Assembly (NCBI GenBank): GCA_031253705.1 | Contig: JAIRVW010000025.1 | Coordinates: 1-7,800, forward strand | Length of the DNA: 7,800 bases | Direction of reading: 5' to 3' | From: Brucellaceae bacterium | Lineage (GTDB): Bacteria > Pseudomonadota > Alphaproteobacteria > Rhizobiales > Rhizobiaceae | Notes under the pieces: generated by a model | The model's input: only the letters and a program-made list of their open reading frames with translations | Databases searched by the model: none | Told to the model about the DNA's origin: nothing | Made by a program: the position numbers and the translations under genes | In this document: piece after piece, positions 1-6,260 of the stretch | How positions within the stretch are numbered: position 1 is the first letter of the stretch | Layout of the letters: each line of letters opens with the position of its first letter

Positions 1-168
1 GGCTTGCCCGCAAAGTGTGATGCCTGTTGCAACGGGTTTGATAACAGCACTCATTGCCTGTGTGCGGTTCAGGCAATCGGAGGCAACGGCAGGCGGAATG
101 GCGCGCCATGCATTCAAAGCAGCGTCAGACAGTTTAAGAAACGGGGCGTTTAGTTTTTGAAATGCCAT
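1..168 (-). CDS. RraA/HMG-aldolase family protein, N-terminal part (cut by window edge)
   Basis: The 56 visible codons start with ATG at 168-166, preceded by a GAGGAG ribosome binding site nine bases away. The visible protein reads MAFQKLNAPFLKLSD and then W-x-x-IPPAVASDCLNR, followed by MSAVIKP and a TLCGQA end. The IPxAxxSDxLNR segment, the I-(K/R)-P turn and the G-x-A segment are the usual opening of the RraA-like fold. This family includes the RNase E inhibitor RraA but in most alphaproteobacteria consists of class II pyruvate aldolases (4-hydroxy-4-methyl-2-oxoglutarate and 4-carboxy-4-hydroxy-2-oxoadipate aldolases) and oxaloacetate decarboxylases. The catalytic metal-binding region lies outside the window, so aldolase and RraA roles cannot be told apart here. 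The operon position behind an importer and a hydroxyacid dehydrogenase favours a catabolic aldolase. It begins 28 bases after the TGA that ends the extended dehydrogenase frame. Confidence 0.75.
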   Translation of the reverse strand, partial: MAFQKLNAPFLKLSDAALNAWRAIPPAVASDCLNRTQAMSAVIKPVATGITLCGQA

Positions 169-196
169 TATGGCGCACTCCTCAGCACACTGACTG

Positions 197-313
197 TCAG
201 CGGCTGTATTGTTCCCAACCGGGATTGACGTTGTTGCGGGTTTTTTTGCGCAAAAGAAAATCCAGCATGATTTCAGCTGAGAATGTGCGCATGTCGATGT
301 AACCGGCCTCGGA
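197..313 (-). pseudogene. Orphaned C-terminus of the 2-hydroxyacid dehydrogenase, in frame behind the amber codon
   Basis: Directly after the TAG at 316-314, the same frame stays open for 38 codons to a TGA at 199-197. It starts SEAGYIDMR, passes through a helix-like stretch (AEIMLDFLL) and ends TRNNVNPGWEQYSR. Restoring the TAG to a Tyr codon (TAC or TAT, one base away) gives HAAFYSEAGYIDMR, the usual CtBP/phosphoglycerate-dehydrogenase-like motif, and the RNxVN ending is typical as well. The joined frame would run 1219 to 197 and encode 340 residues, the normal family length. The tail forms the last helix that packs back on the substrate domain. The absence of further damage suggests a very recent mutation, readthrough or a base-call error. 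Confidence 0.85.
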
Positions 314-1219
314 CTAGAAAGCGGCATGAGGTGAGACGATAAAACGGCCTGCAAGCCAGTCTTCTTCTTTACGCCATGCTTCAAGCAGGGCAGGCGGTGA
401 GACCGGCGGCTCAACCGGCAGTACGTCCAGTCCGGCAGCGGCGAGTTTCCCGTTTTTCAATGCACGATACAGCGCGTCAATATCGACGAGGCCGCCACGG
501 GCAATATTGAGGAAAATCGCATTGTCGCGAAACTGAGCGAGCAGCGTGTCATTGATCATTGCGCGGGTTTCATCCGACAACGGCACATGAAGGCTGACAA
601 TATCGGATGAAGCAACCAGTTCTTCCAGTGTCTGAACACGTTTAAAGCCGATGCCCAGTTCATGCCCTTCCGGCAGATAGGGATCATAATAGGCAATATT
701 CATATCAAATGCCGCGGCGCGGCGTGCAATTGCGGTACCGATACGGCCAAGACCAATCGCGCCGAATGTCAGCCCGCGCAGACGGCGCACAACAGGCGCA
801 CCTTCTGCTACAAAACCTTTAACCGGATCGGCTTTCAAACGTTTTTCATAAGTGCCGAGCCCGCGTGTCAGATAAAGCAGCATCGCAATCGCATGATCCG
901 CGACCTCTGTAGTGCCGTAATTCGGCACATTGGACACAGCGATACCGGCTTTGCGGCAGGCATCAATATCCACATTGTCAAAACCAACACCGACACGGAC
1001 GATGAGTTTGCAATTATCCAGCAGAGCAACAGTCTGCGGGCTGATGCGCATCCGGTGCCAGACCAGAATACCGTCGCATTCGCGCCATTGCTGCTCCGGT
1101 ATGGCAGCAGGGTCGGTTTCGTCATAAATCAGATATTCAAACCGGTCACCGGAAACGGCACTTTCCACTGCCAGATCGCGCAGATGCGCATCCGGTACCA
1201 GAATTTTGTAAGTCTGCAT
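314..1219 (-). CDS. D-isomer-specific 2-hydroxyacid dehydrogenase, CtBP-like, shortened by an amber codon
   Basis: As read, 301 residues ending HAAF and then TAG. The family interconverts 2-oxo acids and D-2-hydroxy acids with NAD(P)H in the cytoplasm. Residues about 5-105 are the first part of the substrate domain. The Rossmann domain carries GLGRIG at 156-161 followed by Asp179 in YYDP, which points to NAD rather than NADP. The catalytic Arg241 (NIARGG), Glu270 (DVLPVEPP) and His298 (SPHAAF) are all present. VGVGFDNVDI (76-85) and GTTEVADHAI (102-111) are family hallmarks. The ATG at 1219 has GGGAGGA five bases upstream and follows the ATPase stop by 21 bases, so it belongs to the importer operon. 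Relatives continue about 40 residues past HAAF, and that tail is present in frame after the TAG (separate entry). The product is therefore truncated, read through, or the TAG is a sequencing error. The substrate is unknown. Confidence 0.9.
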   Translation of the reverse strand: MQTYKILVPDAHLRDLAVESAVSGDRFEYLIYDETDPAAIPEQQWRECDGILVWHRMRISPQTVALLDNCKLIVRVGVGFDNVDIDACRKAGIAVSNVPNYGTTEVADHAIAMLLYLTRGLGTYEKRLKADPVKGFVAEGAPVVRRLRGLTFGAIGLGRIGTAIARRAAAFDMNIAYYDPYLPEGHELGIGFKRVQTLEELVASSDIVSLHVPLSDETRAMINDTLLAQFRDNAIFLNIARGGLVDIDALYRALKNGKLAAAGLDVLPVEPPVSPPALLEAWRKEEDWLAGRFIVSPHAAF

Positions 1220-1240
1220 AAATTCCTCCCGAGAATAAAA

Positions 1241-1993
1241 TCAGAGCACTTTGGACAGGAAAGACCGGAGGCGCGGATCGCGCGGCTGACCGAAAAATGT
1301 TTCCGGTTCACCATGTTCAACCATCACACCGCCATCGGTGAAAAACACCTGATCAGCGACTTCCTGTGCAAAGCGCATTTCATGGGTGACGAGCACGCAG
1401 GTCATGCCCTCGGCCGCGAGATCGCGGATGACATTGAGCACTTCCTGCACCATTTCCGGATCAAGCGCGGCAGTGACCTCATCAAACAGGATGATTTCCG
1501 GTTGCATGGCCAAGGCACGGGCAATGGCGACACGTTGCTGCTGGCCGCCTGAAAGTTCCCCCGGATAAGCATTTTCCTTGCCGGAGAGCTGCACCTTGGC
1601 AAGCAGTTTGACTGCCCGCTCGCGCACATCCTGAGCATTATGTTTCAGCACCTGTACCGGTGCCATCATGATGTTTTGCAGCACTGTTTTATGCGGAAAC
1701 AGATTATATTGCTGGAATACCATTGATACCTTGTGGCGCAACGGAACCAGCTCCTTCTCAGAACGCAAATTCTCGACCTGAAAATTTCCAACACGGATTG
1801 TCCCGCGATCAATCGGTACAAGGGCATTCAGGCAACGCAGTAAGGTTGATTTTCCTGAGCCGGACGGGCCGATGATGCAGGCCACTTGCCCCTTTTTAAT
1901 CTCCATTGAAATGCCTTTCAGCACTGCAACAGAGCTGTAGTTTTTGTAGATATCGGCAACTTTGATGATTGGTTCTGACGATGGTGTGGTCAT
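1241..1993 (-). CDS. Polar amino acid ABC importer, ATP-binding subunit (GlnQ/HisP type)
   Basis: This 250-residue protein has the full set of ABC ATPase motifs: Walker A GPSGSGKST at 42-50, Q-loop in VFQQYNLFPH at 92-101, signature LSGGQQQR at 147-154, Walker B IILFDE at 167-172, D-loop ALDP at 176-179 and switch His204 in VTHEM. Its length and the wording around the Q-loop and Walker B match the PAAT family that energises uptake of polar amino acids, opines and related compounds. It would act as a dimer on the cytoplasmic face of the two permeases encoded just upstream. Its ATG follows the TAA of the second permease by one base (TAA-T-ATG), which suggests translational coupling; the Shine-Dalgarno sequence is weak (AAGG inside the permease gene). 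The substrate is not set by this subunit. Confidence 0.95.
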   Translation of the reverse strand: MTTPSSEPIIKVADIYKNYSSVAVLKGISMEIKKGQVACIIGPSGSGKSTLLRCLNALVPIDRGTIRVGNFQVENLRSEKELVPLRHKVSMVFQQYNLFPHKTVLQNIMMAPVQVLKHNAQDVRERAVKLLAKVQLSGKENAYPGELSGGQQQRVAIARALAMQPEIILFDEVTAALDPEMVQEVLNVIRDLAAEGMTCVLVTHEMRFAQEVADQVFFTDGGVMVEHGEPETFFGQPRDPRLRSFLSKVL

Positions 1994-1994
1994 A

Positions 1995-2795
1995 TTATTT
2001 GCCTTTAATCAGGCGGCGCTCAAGGGCACGCGTCCAGGTCGCCAGCGGATAGGCGAAGAGAAAAAACAAGAGAAGAATGTAGAGATAAACTGCCGTGGCA
2101 AATTCATCGCCGTCACTGGCAATGACTGTTTTGCCGACGGAGAGCACATCTGACGTACCGGTTACGACCACCAGACTCGTGCCGATAAACAGCATGGCAT
2201 AGGTGGTCATGAGATTGGGCAACATCATCGGCAAGGCCTGCGGCAGAATGATCGAGCGTAAAATCTGACTACGGCGATAGCCGAGCGCACGGGCAGATTC
2301 CCATTGCCCGTCCGGCACAGCGCGGATGCCGTTGCGAAAACCTTCCGCAACATAGGCCGTTACCGGCAGAGACAAACCGATAACGGCTTTCAGAAACGGC
2401 GATACAAAGATGCTGATCCCAAAAATTGTCATGCGAAACGGCAGCAAATAAAGCATGGCATAGAGCACCACGAGCCACGGGGATGAGCGCAGCAGGTTCA
2501 TGATCAATATGGCGGAGGCTCTGGCCATTTTGTTCGGGGAGACCATAGCACCGCCAAGGAAAAATCCTGCGATCAGCGCGATCATCATCGAGAAAATACT
2601 GATGATAACATTGGCGGAAAAACCGCCGCCAAAACCGGAGAAACCTGCGCTGCCGGTGAGCAATTGCGAAGAGCGATCAATCAGGACCTGAATGGCAGCA
2701 CCACTTGTCTGCCCGTAAGTGACAAACAACACAGCAAGAAGCGCGATAATAACCCCGAAAAATCCGAAAATAGTAGATGTTGTATCTTTGTTCAT
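1995..2795 (-). CDS. Polar amino acid ABC importer, second permease subunit
   Basis: This 266-residue inner-membrane protein has hydrophobic segments near residues 9-28, 62-84, 105-120, 125-150, 195-213 and 234-255. The cytoplasmic EAA loop that docks on the ATPase is clear at 151-173, starting EGFRNGIRAVPDGQWESA and ending ALGY. LLRSSPWLVVLYAMLYLLPF (101-120) is the family hallmark that reads FRGTP-x-x-xQ in HisM/GlnP; here it is the variant RSSPW. An N-terminal extension with an extra segment and a glycine-rich loop (GFSGFGGGF, 51-59) precedes the common core, so the protein is slightly longer than the other permease. Its ATG overlaps the stop codon of the first permease gene as ATGA, so the two are translationally coupled and probably form a heterodimer. 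Confidence 0.93.
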   Translation of the reverse strand: MNKDTTSTIFGFFGVIIALLAVLFVTYGQTSGAAIQVLIDRSSQLLTGSAGFSGFGGGFSANVIISIFSMMIALIAGFFLGGAMVSPNKMARASAILIMNLLRSSPWLVVLYAMLYLLPFRMTIFGISIFVSPFLKAVIGLSLPVTAYVAEGFRNGIRAVPDGQWESARALGYRRSQILRSIILPQALPMMLPNLMTTYAMLFIGTSLVVVTGTSDVLSVGKTVIASDGDEFATAVYLYILLLFFLFAYPLATWTRALERRLIKGK

Positions 2796-3517
2796 TGCAT
2801 TGCTCCTGCGCCAAAACCGGGGATTGCGAAAGCTTTTGCAATTTGTTTAGCCAGCAGCACGACGAGGGTGGTGATGATCAGATAGATCAGCCACAGTACA
2901 ATCATTACTTCGAGATTGAGAAAGGTTTCCAGCGTAATCTGTGTGGCAAAGAACATAATATCGGTAACTGCAACAAGGGCGGCCTGAGCCGAGGTTTTGA
3001 TGAGGCTCACGACATTGCTGGTCATGTTGGGAATAGTCATCCGCAGCGCAATCGGTAGTTCAATCCAGCGGAAAATCTGCAAACGGCTGTAGCCCATGCT
3101 CAGCGCGCCTTCGACGGTCTGACGGGGGACGGAACTGATGCCGGATCGTATAATTTCAATGGCAATGGAGCCGTTATAAAGCGCCAGCGAAATGACGACA
3201 CAGGCAAAACCGGACAGCAGCGGCACCCGTTCTCCGGTAGCTGCATCCGTATAGGTCATGCCCAAATCCGACAGCATGAAATAGAGGAAAAACAACTGCA
3301 CCAGCGGCGGTGTGTTTCTGAATAAGTCGATCATGATGATCGTCAGAGGTCTGGCGACAGGGATGTTAAAATGAATGATCGCAGCACCGGCAATGCCGAT
3401 CATCAGCATGAGAATTGTACCCAAAGCCGTAATTGCCAGTGTGGTTTTTAAGCCCTCAAACAGCCAGCTCTGATAGAGCGGATCTGCCAGCCATTCAAAA
3501 TCGAGACCGAATATCAT
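2792..3517 (-). CDS. Polar amino acid ABC importer, first permease subunit (HisM/GlnP type)
   Basis: This 241-residue inner-membrane protein has hydrophobic segments near 26-50, 56-82, 101-120, 165-192 and 203-223. LFRNTPPLVQLFFLYF (65-80) is the classic HisM/GlnP permease motif. The EAA loop lies at 121-143, starting EIIRSGISSVPRQTVEGA and ending LSMGY. With the partner permease it would form the heterodimeric translocation pore. The ATG at 3517 is used because the hallmark N-terminal segment begins close behind it; its ribosome binding site is poor (GGA about eight bases away). It lies 64 bases after the binding-protein stop, and that gap contains a strong stem-loop (separate entry), so lower expression than the binding protein is likely. 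Confidence 0.94.
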   Translation of the reverse strand: MIFGLDFEWLADPLYQSWLFEGLKTTLAITALGTILMLMIGIAGAAIIHFNIPVARPLTIIMIDLFRNTPPLVQLFFLYFMLSDLGMTYTDAATGERVPLLSGFACVVISLALYNGSIAIEIIRSGISSVPRQTVEGALSMGYSRLQIFRWIELPIALRMTIPNMTSNVVSLIKTSAQAALVAVTDIMFFATQITLETFLNLEVMIVLWLIYLIITTLVVLLAKQIAKAFAIPGFGAGAMQ

Positions 3518-3537
3518 GGATTATTTCCGGTGAATTG

Positions 3538-3564
3538 ACCGGTTATCAGCGCAGGATAACCGGT
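3538..3564 (-). promoter_or_regulatory. Intercistronic stem-loop between binding-protein and permease genes
   Basis: ACCGGTTATC and GATAACCGGT form a perfect 10-bp inverted repeat around a 7-base loop. On the mRNA strand it is followed by CAATTCACC, not by a run of U, so it is not a standard intrinsic terminator. Its place right behind the binding-protein gene is where importer operons often carry a hairpin that protects the upstream message or lets only part of transcription continue. That gives excess binding protein over membrane subunits. The structure is seen; the role is inferred. Confidence 0.75.
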
Positions 3565-3581
3565 TGTGTTCTCAGAGCAGC

Positions 3582-4415
3582 TTAGTGTCCGGCAGCTTTT
3601 GCATCTGCTGCGCGTTTGTTCACATAGTCGCTGGAACCCATATTGTAGGCTTCCTCTGCCTTGACGAGCAAACCTGCCGCTTCTGCGGAGAGAATGGCTT
3701 TATTCACTTCTTCTAGAAAGCGCGGTTCGTTTTTACGTACGCCGCCTGCAATCGGAATATAATTAAACGTATCCAGTGCGATCTTGTATTTTTCGCCCCA
3801 TTCCGGATCGGATAATTTCTGCTGCAGAATAGGGCCGTCAAAGGCAACAGCGCTGCAACGTCCGTTTTGAAAGGCTTTAAACATATCAGCTGTACCGGTC
3901 AGCAGCACAGTCTCCGCGCCATAGGTGCCGGTCAAAGTGCGGTTATACAGATTGCCCTGCATTCCGCAGAGCTTTTGCCCGCGGATATCTTCCCATTTGG
4001 TGATTGTCGTATCTTTGGGCGCCAACAAAACAATGCCTGCCATGTTGTAATATTCTTCGGTGAAATCAATCACTTTGGCGCGTTCGGCATTGACGCCGAG
4101 GGTCGCTAAAATCAGATCAATACGACCGGCATTTAACAGCTCAATACGATTGGAAGCCACAACCGGAACGAGTTCGATTTCTGTTTCTGAGCCGACGATC
4201 TTTCCGGCGATATATTTAGCCAGATCAATTTCGAAGCCTTTGAGCTCATCATCCTTGGTGAGAAAACCAAAAGGAACATAGTCGTTCTTAATGCCGACGA
4301 TGAGTTTCCCTCTGGCTTTCACCTCATCCAGCTGATCAGCTTGGGCGGGCATGGACAAGGCAAGTGCGGACAGAGCCGTTGCGAGTGAAAGCCTGACATA
4401 TAAATTTGAAGCCAT
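3582..4415 (-). CDS. Periplasmic solute-binding protein of a polar amino acid ABC importer (family 3)
   Basis: This 277-residue protein binds the substrate in the periplasm and hands it to the permease pair. Residues 1-26 are a Sec signal peptide (Arg8, hydrophobic core LSLATALSALALSM, AQA cleavage site before Asp27). The mature part opens with KARGKLIVGIKNDYVPFGF and GFEIDLAKYIA (60-70), both standard for family 3. Arg112 (NAERAKVIDF), which usually grips the substrate carboxylate, and Asp193 (AVAFDGP), which usually grips the amino group, are both kept, so an alpha-amino acid or derivative is plausible. Cys150 and Cys187 could form a disulfide. The ATG at 4415 is chosen over ATGs up to 4460 because AGGGG lies seven bases upstream and the signal peptide starts cleanly there. 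It is the first gene of the operon and is divergent from the LysR gene. The exact substrate is not readable. Confidence 0.93.
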   Translation of the reverse strand: MASNLYVRLSLATALSALALSMPAQADQLDEVKARGKLIVGIKNDYVPFGFLTKDDELKGFEIDLAKYIAGKIVGSETEIELVPVVASNRIELLNAGRIDLILATLGVNAERAKVIDFTEEYYNMAGIVLLAPKDTTITKWEDIRGQKLCGMQGNLYNRTLTGTYGAETVLLTGTADMFKAFQNGRCSAVAFDGPILQQKLSDPEWGEKYKIALDTFNYIPIAGGVRKNEPRFLEEVNKAILSAEAAGLLVKAEEAYNMGSSDYVNKRAADAKAAGH

Positions 4416-4422
4416 AAATAAT

Positions 4423-4427
4423 CCCCT
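4423..4427 (-). promoter_or_regulatory. Ribosome binding site that decides the binding-protein start
   Basis: AGGGG, within AAAAAGGGGAT on the minus strand, lies seven bases before the ATG at 4415-4413. The upstream in-frame ATGs (up to 4460) have no such site and would place charged residues before the signal peptide, so the start at 4415 is preferred. Confidence 0.75.
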
Positions 4428-4493
4428 TTTTGGTTTGCGCATTTTCATTATCGGCATCAAAAAACGAATGGCCGCGAAATGCTTTTTCCAAAA

Positions 4494-4523
4494 TCTATAG
4501 ACAATATCATATAATTAATAATA
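4494..4523 (-). promoter_or_regulatory. Candidate activator-dependent promoter of the importer operon
   Basis: On the minus strand a -10-like TATAGA lies at 4499-4494, with only a poor -35 (TATTAT at 4523-4518, 18-base spacer). Transcription would then start near 4487. The centre of the LysR-type box at 4549 would sit about 62 bases upstream of that point, which is the classical place for a LysR-type activator. A weak -35 is expected for such a promoter. This rests on geometry and a weak match only. Confidence 0.35.
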
Positions 4524-4539
4524 CTATTTTCTTCGATAA

Positions 4540-4558
4540 TTATAAGAAAATCTTATAA
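4540..4558. promoter_or_regulatory. Probable LysR-type operator (T-N11-A box)
   Basis: TTATAAG-AAAAT-CTTATAA is a perfect 7-5-7 inverted repeat containing the T-N11-A core typical of LysR-family recognition sites. It ends 10 bases before the GTG of the lysR-type gene, overlapping the approach to its ribosome binding site, which would suit autorepression. It lies in the AT-rich divergent spacer (4416-4568), which otherwise holds no gene. Confidence 0.65.
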
Positions 4559-4568
4559 AGAGGGTGCG

Positions 4569-5459
4569 GTGTATATCAGGCAGCTTGAGGCGTTTAAGGC
4601 CGTCATGACCATGGGCAGTGTCAGCAGAGCGGCTGAACTGTTGTGCATCTCACAACCAGCCGTCAGCCAGTTGCTCAGTCAGCTGGAATTTTATTGCGGA
4701 TTTTCTCTTTTTGATCGCAAGGGCAAGCGCTTGCACCCGACCAGAGAAGCTGAAGCCTTGCTGGTTGAGGTTGAAGCCATGTTTGCTGGCGTTAACCGTG
4801 TCTCACGTGTTGCCGCAGCCTTGAGAGAGCAGAAATGGGGTGCGCTTTCATTCGGTGCTTTTCCGGCAATCGCCCGCCGCGTTCTGCCGAAAATCGTTGC
4901 GGATTATGCTCGCGAAAGGCCAAATATTGCCTTCCACTTACAGAGCATGCGCTCGCGCAGTCTGATTGATGCGGTTGCCAGCCATCAGCTGGATTTTGGC
5001 ATCAGTTTTATTCCGGGGGACAGGGATGAGATTGAGAGCATTCCGCTCCAGACATTAAAGGCCGTGTGCATTCTGCCGGCCGGTCATCATTTATCCGGCA
5101 AAGCTGTGATCAGAGCGCAGGATCTTGCCGGAGAACCGTTTGTCTCGCTGGGGCCGCAGGATCAGTCACGTATGCTGATCGATAAGATTTTTGATGACTT
5201 GCAAATCTCCCGCAAAATGCAAATTGAAACGGGGCAGTCAGAAAGTGCCTGTTCATTTGTGGCTTTAGGAGCGGGGGTATCCGTTGTCGATCCGATCAGT
5301 GCCGCCGGTTGCGGTGATGGCGAGTTAGTCGTCAAACAATTTGAGCCGGATATTACATTCAATATCTGGCTGATCCGTCCGCGCATGCAAACCCAGTCCG
5401 GCGTTCTGGATCATTTTATCGGCTTTCTGCGCGATGAATTATCGGCAGCTACTTTGTAA
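4569..5459 (+). CDS. LysR-family transcriptional regulator, probably controls the divergent importer operon
   Basis: This 296-residue protein begins MYIRQLEAFKAVMTMGSVSR, and its winged helix-turn-helix covers about residues 1-60, including the recognition part AAELLCISQPAVSQLLSQLE (21-40) and the wing (LFDRKGKRLHPTREAE, 47-62). Residues about 90-290 form the two-lobed effector domain. The wording of the DNA-binding part resembles the NocR/OccR opine-regulator branch, but I claim that only as a likeness. The start is GTG at 4569, with AGAGG five bases upstream. The gene is divergent from the importer operon with a LysR-type box between them, the standard arrangement in which the regulator activates the neighbour when its inducer (often the imported compound or a breakdown product) is bound. 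Its TAA lies one base from the stop codon of the convergent helix-turn-helix gene. Confidence 0.92.
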   Translation: MYIRQLEAFKAVMTMGSVSRAAELLCISQPAVSQLLSQLEFYCGFSLFDRKGKRLHPTREAEALLVEVEAMFAGVNRVSRVAAALREQKWGALSFGAFPAIARRVLPKIVADYARERPNIAFHLQSMRSRSLIDAVASHQLDFGISFIPGDRDEIESIPLQTLKAVCILPAGHHLSGKAVIRAQDLAGEPFVSLGPQDQSRMLIDKIFDDLQISRKMQIETGQSESACSFVALGAGVSVVDPISAAGCGDGELVVKQFEPDITFNIWLIRPRMQTQSGVLDHFIGFLRDELSAATL

Positions 5460-5460
5460 T

Positions 5461-6240
5461 TCATGTCAGAATACTGTCTTTGATCATGTCGGCGGAGAAG
5501 AATTTCTTCACCGGTTCAGGAAGCTCGTGGCTGTCGTAATTATAACGGCCGCATTTTTTGATCAGATTTTTAATATTTGTATTCTTATTCAGTTTTTTCC
5601 AAATGGTTCTGGCTGCATAGGGCATATTATCATGTCGCCATGACACACCGATGGTCAGACCTTTCAGGTATTTTTTTTGATGCATTTCAAAAGGTTGTAA
5701 AATTGTCTCCGCAATGATCGACGGGTTGCGGTGGCTCTTTTCAACGATAAAAATTTTGTTTCTGCTGATGGAAAACAGACCGCTATATTTTGATCTCTGC
5801 TGCACTTCATCAACCGGATCATAAATCCGCTCTATGGATTTGACCTGTATCCAGTCTTTCTCCTGTCTTATCCGCGTAAAAGAGCAAATAATGAAATCCG
5901 GCCATGACGGTGAGACATGGAATGTCTGATAATCCCCGAGATATTGCTCAATATTGGAGAGTTCGGCGTTAAAAAAGCTGAGAATGAACTCTGAATGGCT
6001 CGGAGAATTGGAAAATATGCCGGAGATTTTAGCGCGAAATTGCTGCGCAGGCAGGCTGAAATCTTCCGGTATCATCTGAAAATAGGCTGAAATTTTGCGC
6101 AAGTTAAACGGCGACGGCTGCGCGTGGCCATTAATATAACGGTTAAATTGCTGCCGGTTGATAGCTAAATCCCTGCAAATTTCTGAAATGGAATGGCGTG
6201 TAGAACAGGCCAGTTTCAGGTTTTCTGAAAAGTCACTCAT
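5461..6240 (-). CDS. Helix-turn-helix regulator of an uncharacterised alphaproteobacterial family
   Basis: With the ATG at 6240 this is a 259-residue protein. AGGGGG lies six bases before that ATG; the ATG directly upstream (6243) is only three bases from it, and a TTG at 6258 has no site. Residues about 17-55 are an XRE-like helix-turn-helix (SISEICRDLAINRQQFNRYI, then NGHAQPSPFNLRKI). Residues about 85-220 form a second domain with YLGDYQTFHVSPSWPDFII, KSIERIYDP (134-142), KYSGLF, AETILQPF and LKGLTIGVS (192-200). I recognise this arrangement from many rhizobial regulators annotated only as helix-turn-helix proteins. The second domain may bind a ligand or mediate assembly, but no function is established. 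The last 40 residues are rich in Lys and Asn, and the gene looks more AT-rich than its neighbours. It is divergent from the family-5 binding-protein gene, its most likely target besides itself. Confidence 0.8.
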   Translation of the reverse strand: MSDFSENLKLACSTRHSISEICRDLAINRQQFNRYINGHAQPSPFNLRKISAYFQMIPEDFSLPAQQFRAKISGIFSNSPSHSEFILSFFNAELSNIEQYLGDYQTFHVSPSWPDFIICSFTRIRQEKDWIQVKSIERIYDPVDEVQQRSKYSGLFSISRNKIFIVEKSHRNPSIIAETILQPFEMHQKKYLKGLTIGVSWRHDNMPYAARTIWKKLNKNTNIKNLIKKCGRYNYDSHELPEPVKKFFSADMIKDSILT

Positions 6241-6260
6241 CATATTCCCCCTGTGCAAGG

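Noticed and set aside
197..1219. Genetic code reassignment of TAG
   Set aside because: A single TAG at a position one base from the family Tyr codon, in an otherwise ordinary alphaproteobacterial region, is better explained by mutation, readthrough or error.
662..1552. Long plus-strand open frame (296 codons) opposite the dehydrogenase and ATPase genes
   Set aside because: It spans two well-supported genes on the other strand, has no ribosome binding site, and its protein is rich in His, Cys and Arg without any family motif. It is a shadow frame.
3538..3564. Intercistronic hairpin as a rho-independent terminator
   Set aside because: No U-run follows the stem on the transcribed strand, and the downstream permease genes clearly belong to the same importer.
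4416..4460. Upstream in-frame starts adding 15 residues to the family-3 binding protein
   Set aside because: The added residues (MMPIMKMRKPKRGLF) precede a complete signal peptide, and the good ribosome binding site fits the ATG at 4415.
6241..6258. TTG start (6258) and ATG (6243) for the helix-turn-helix gene
   Set aside because: The AGGGGG site lies inside the TTG-initiated reading and only three bases from the first ATG; the ATG at 6240 has proper spacing.
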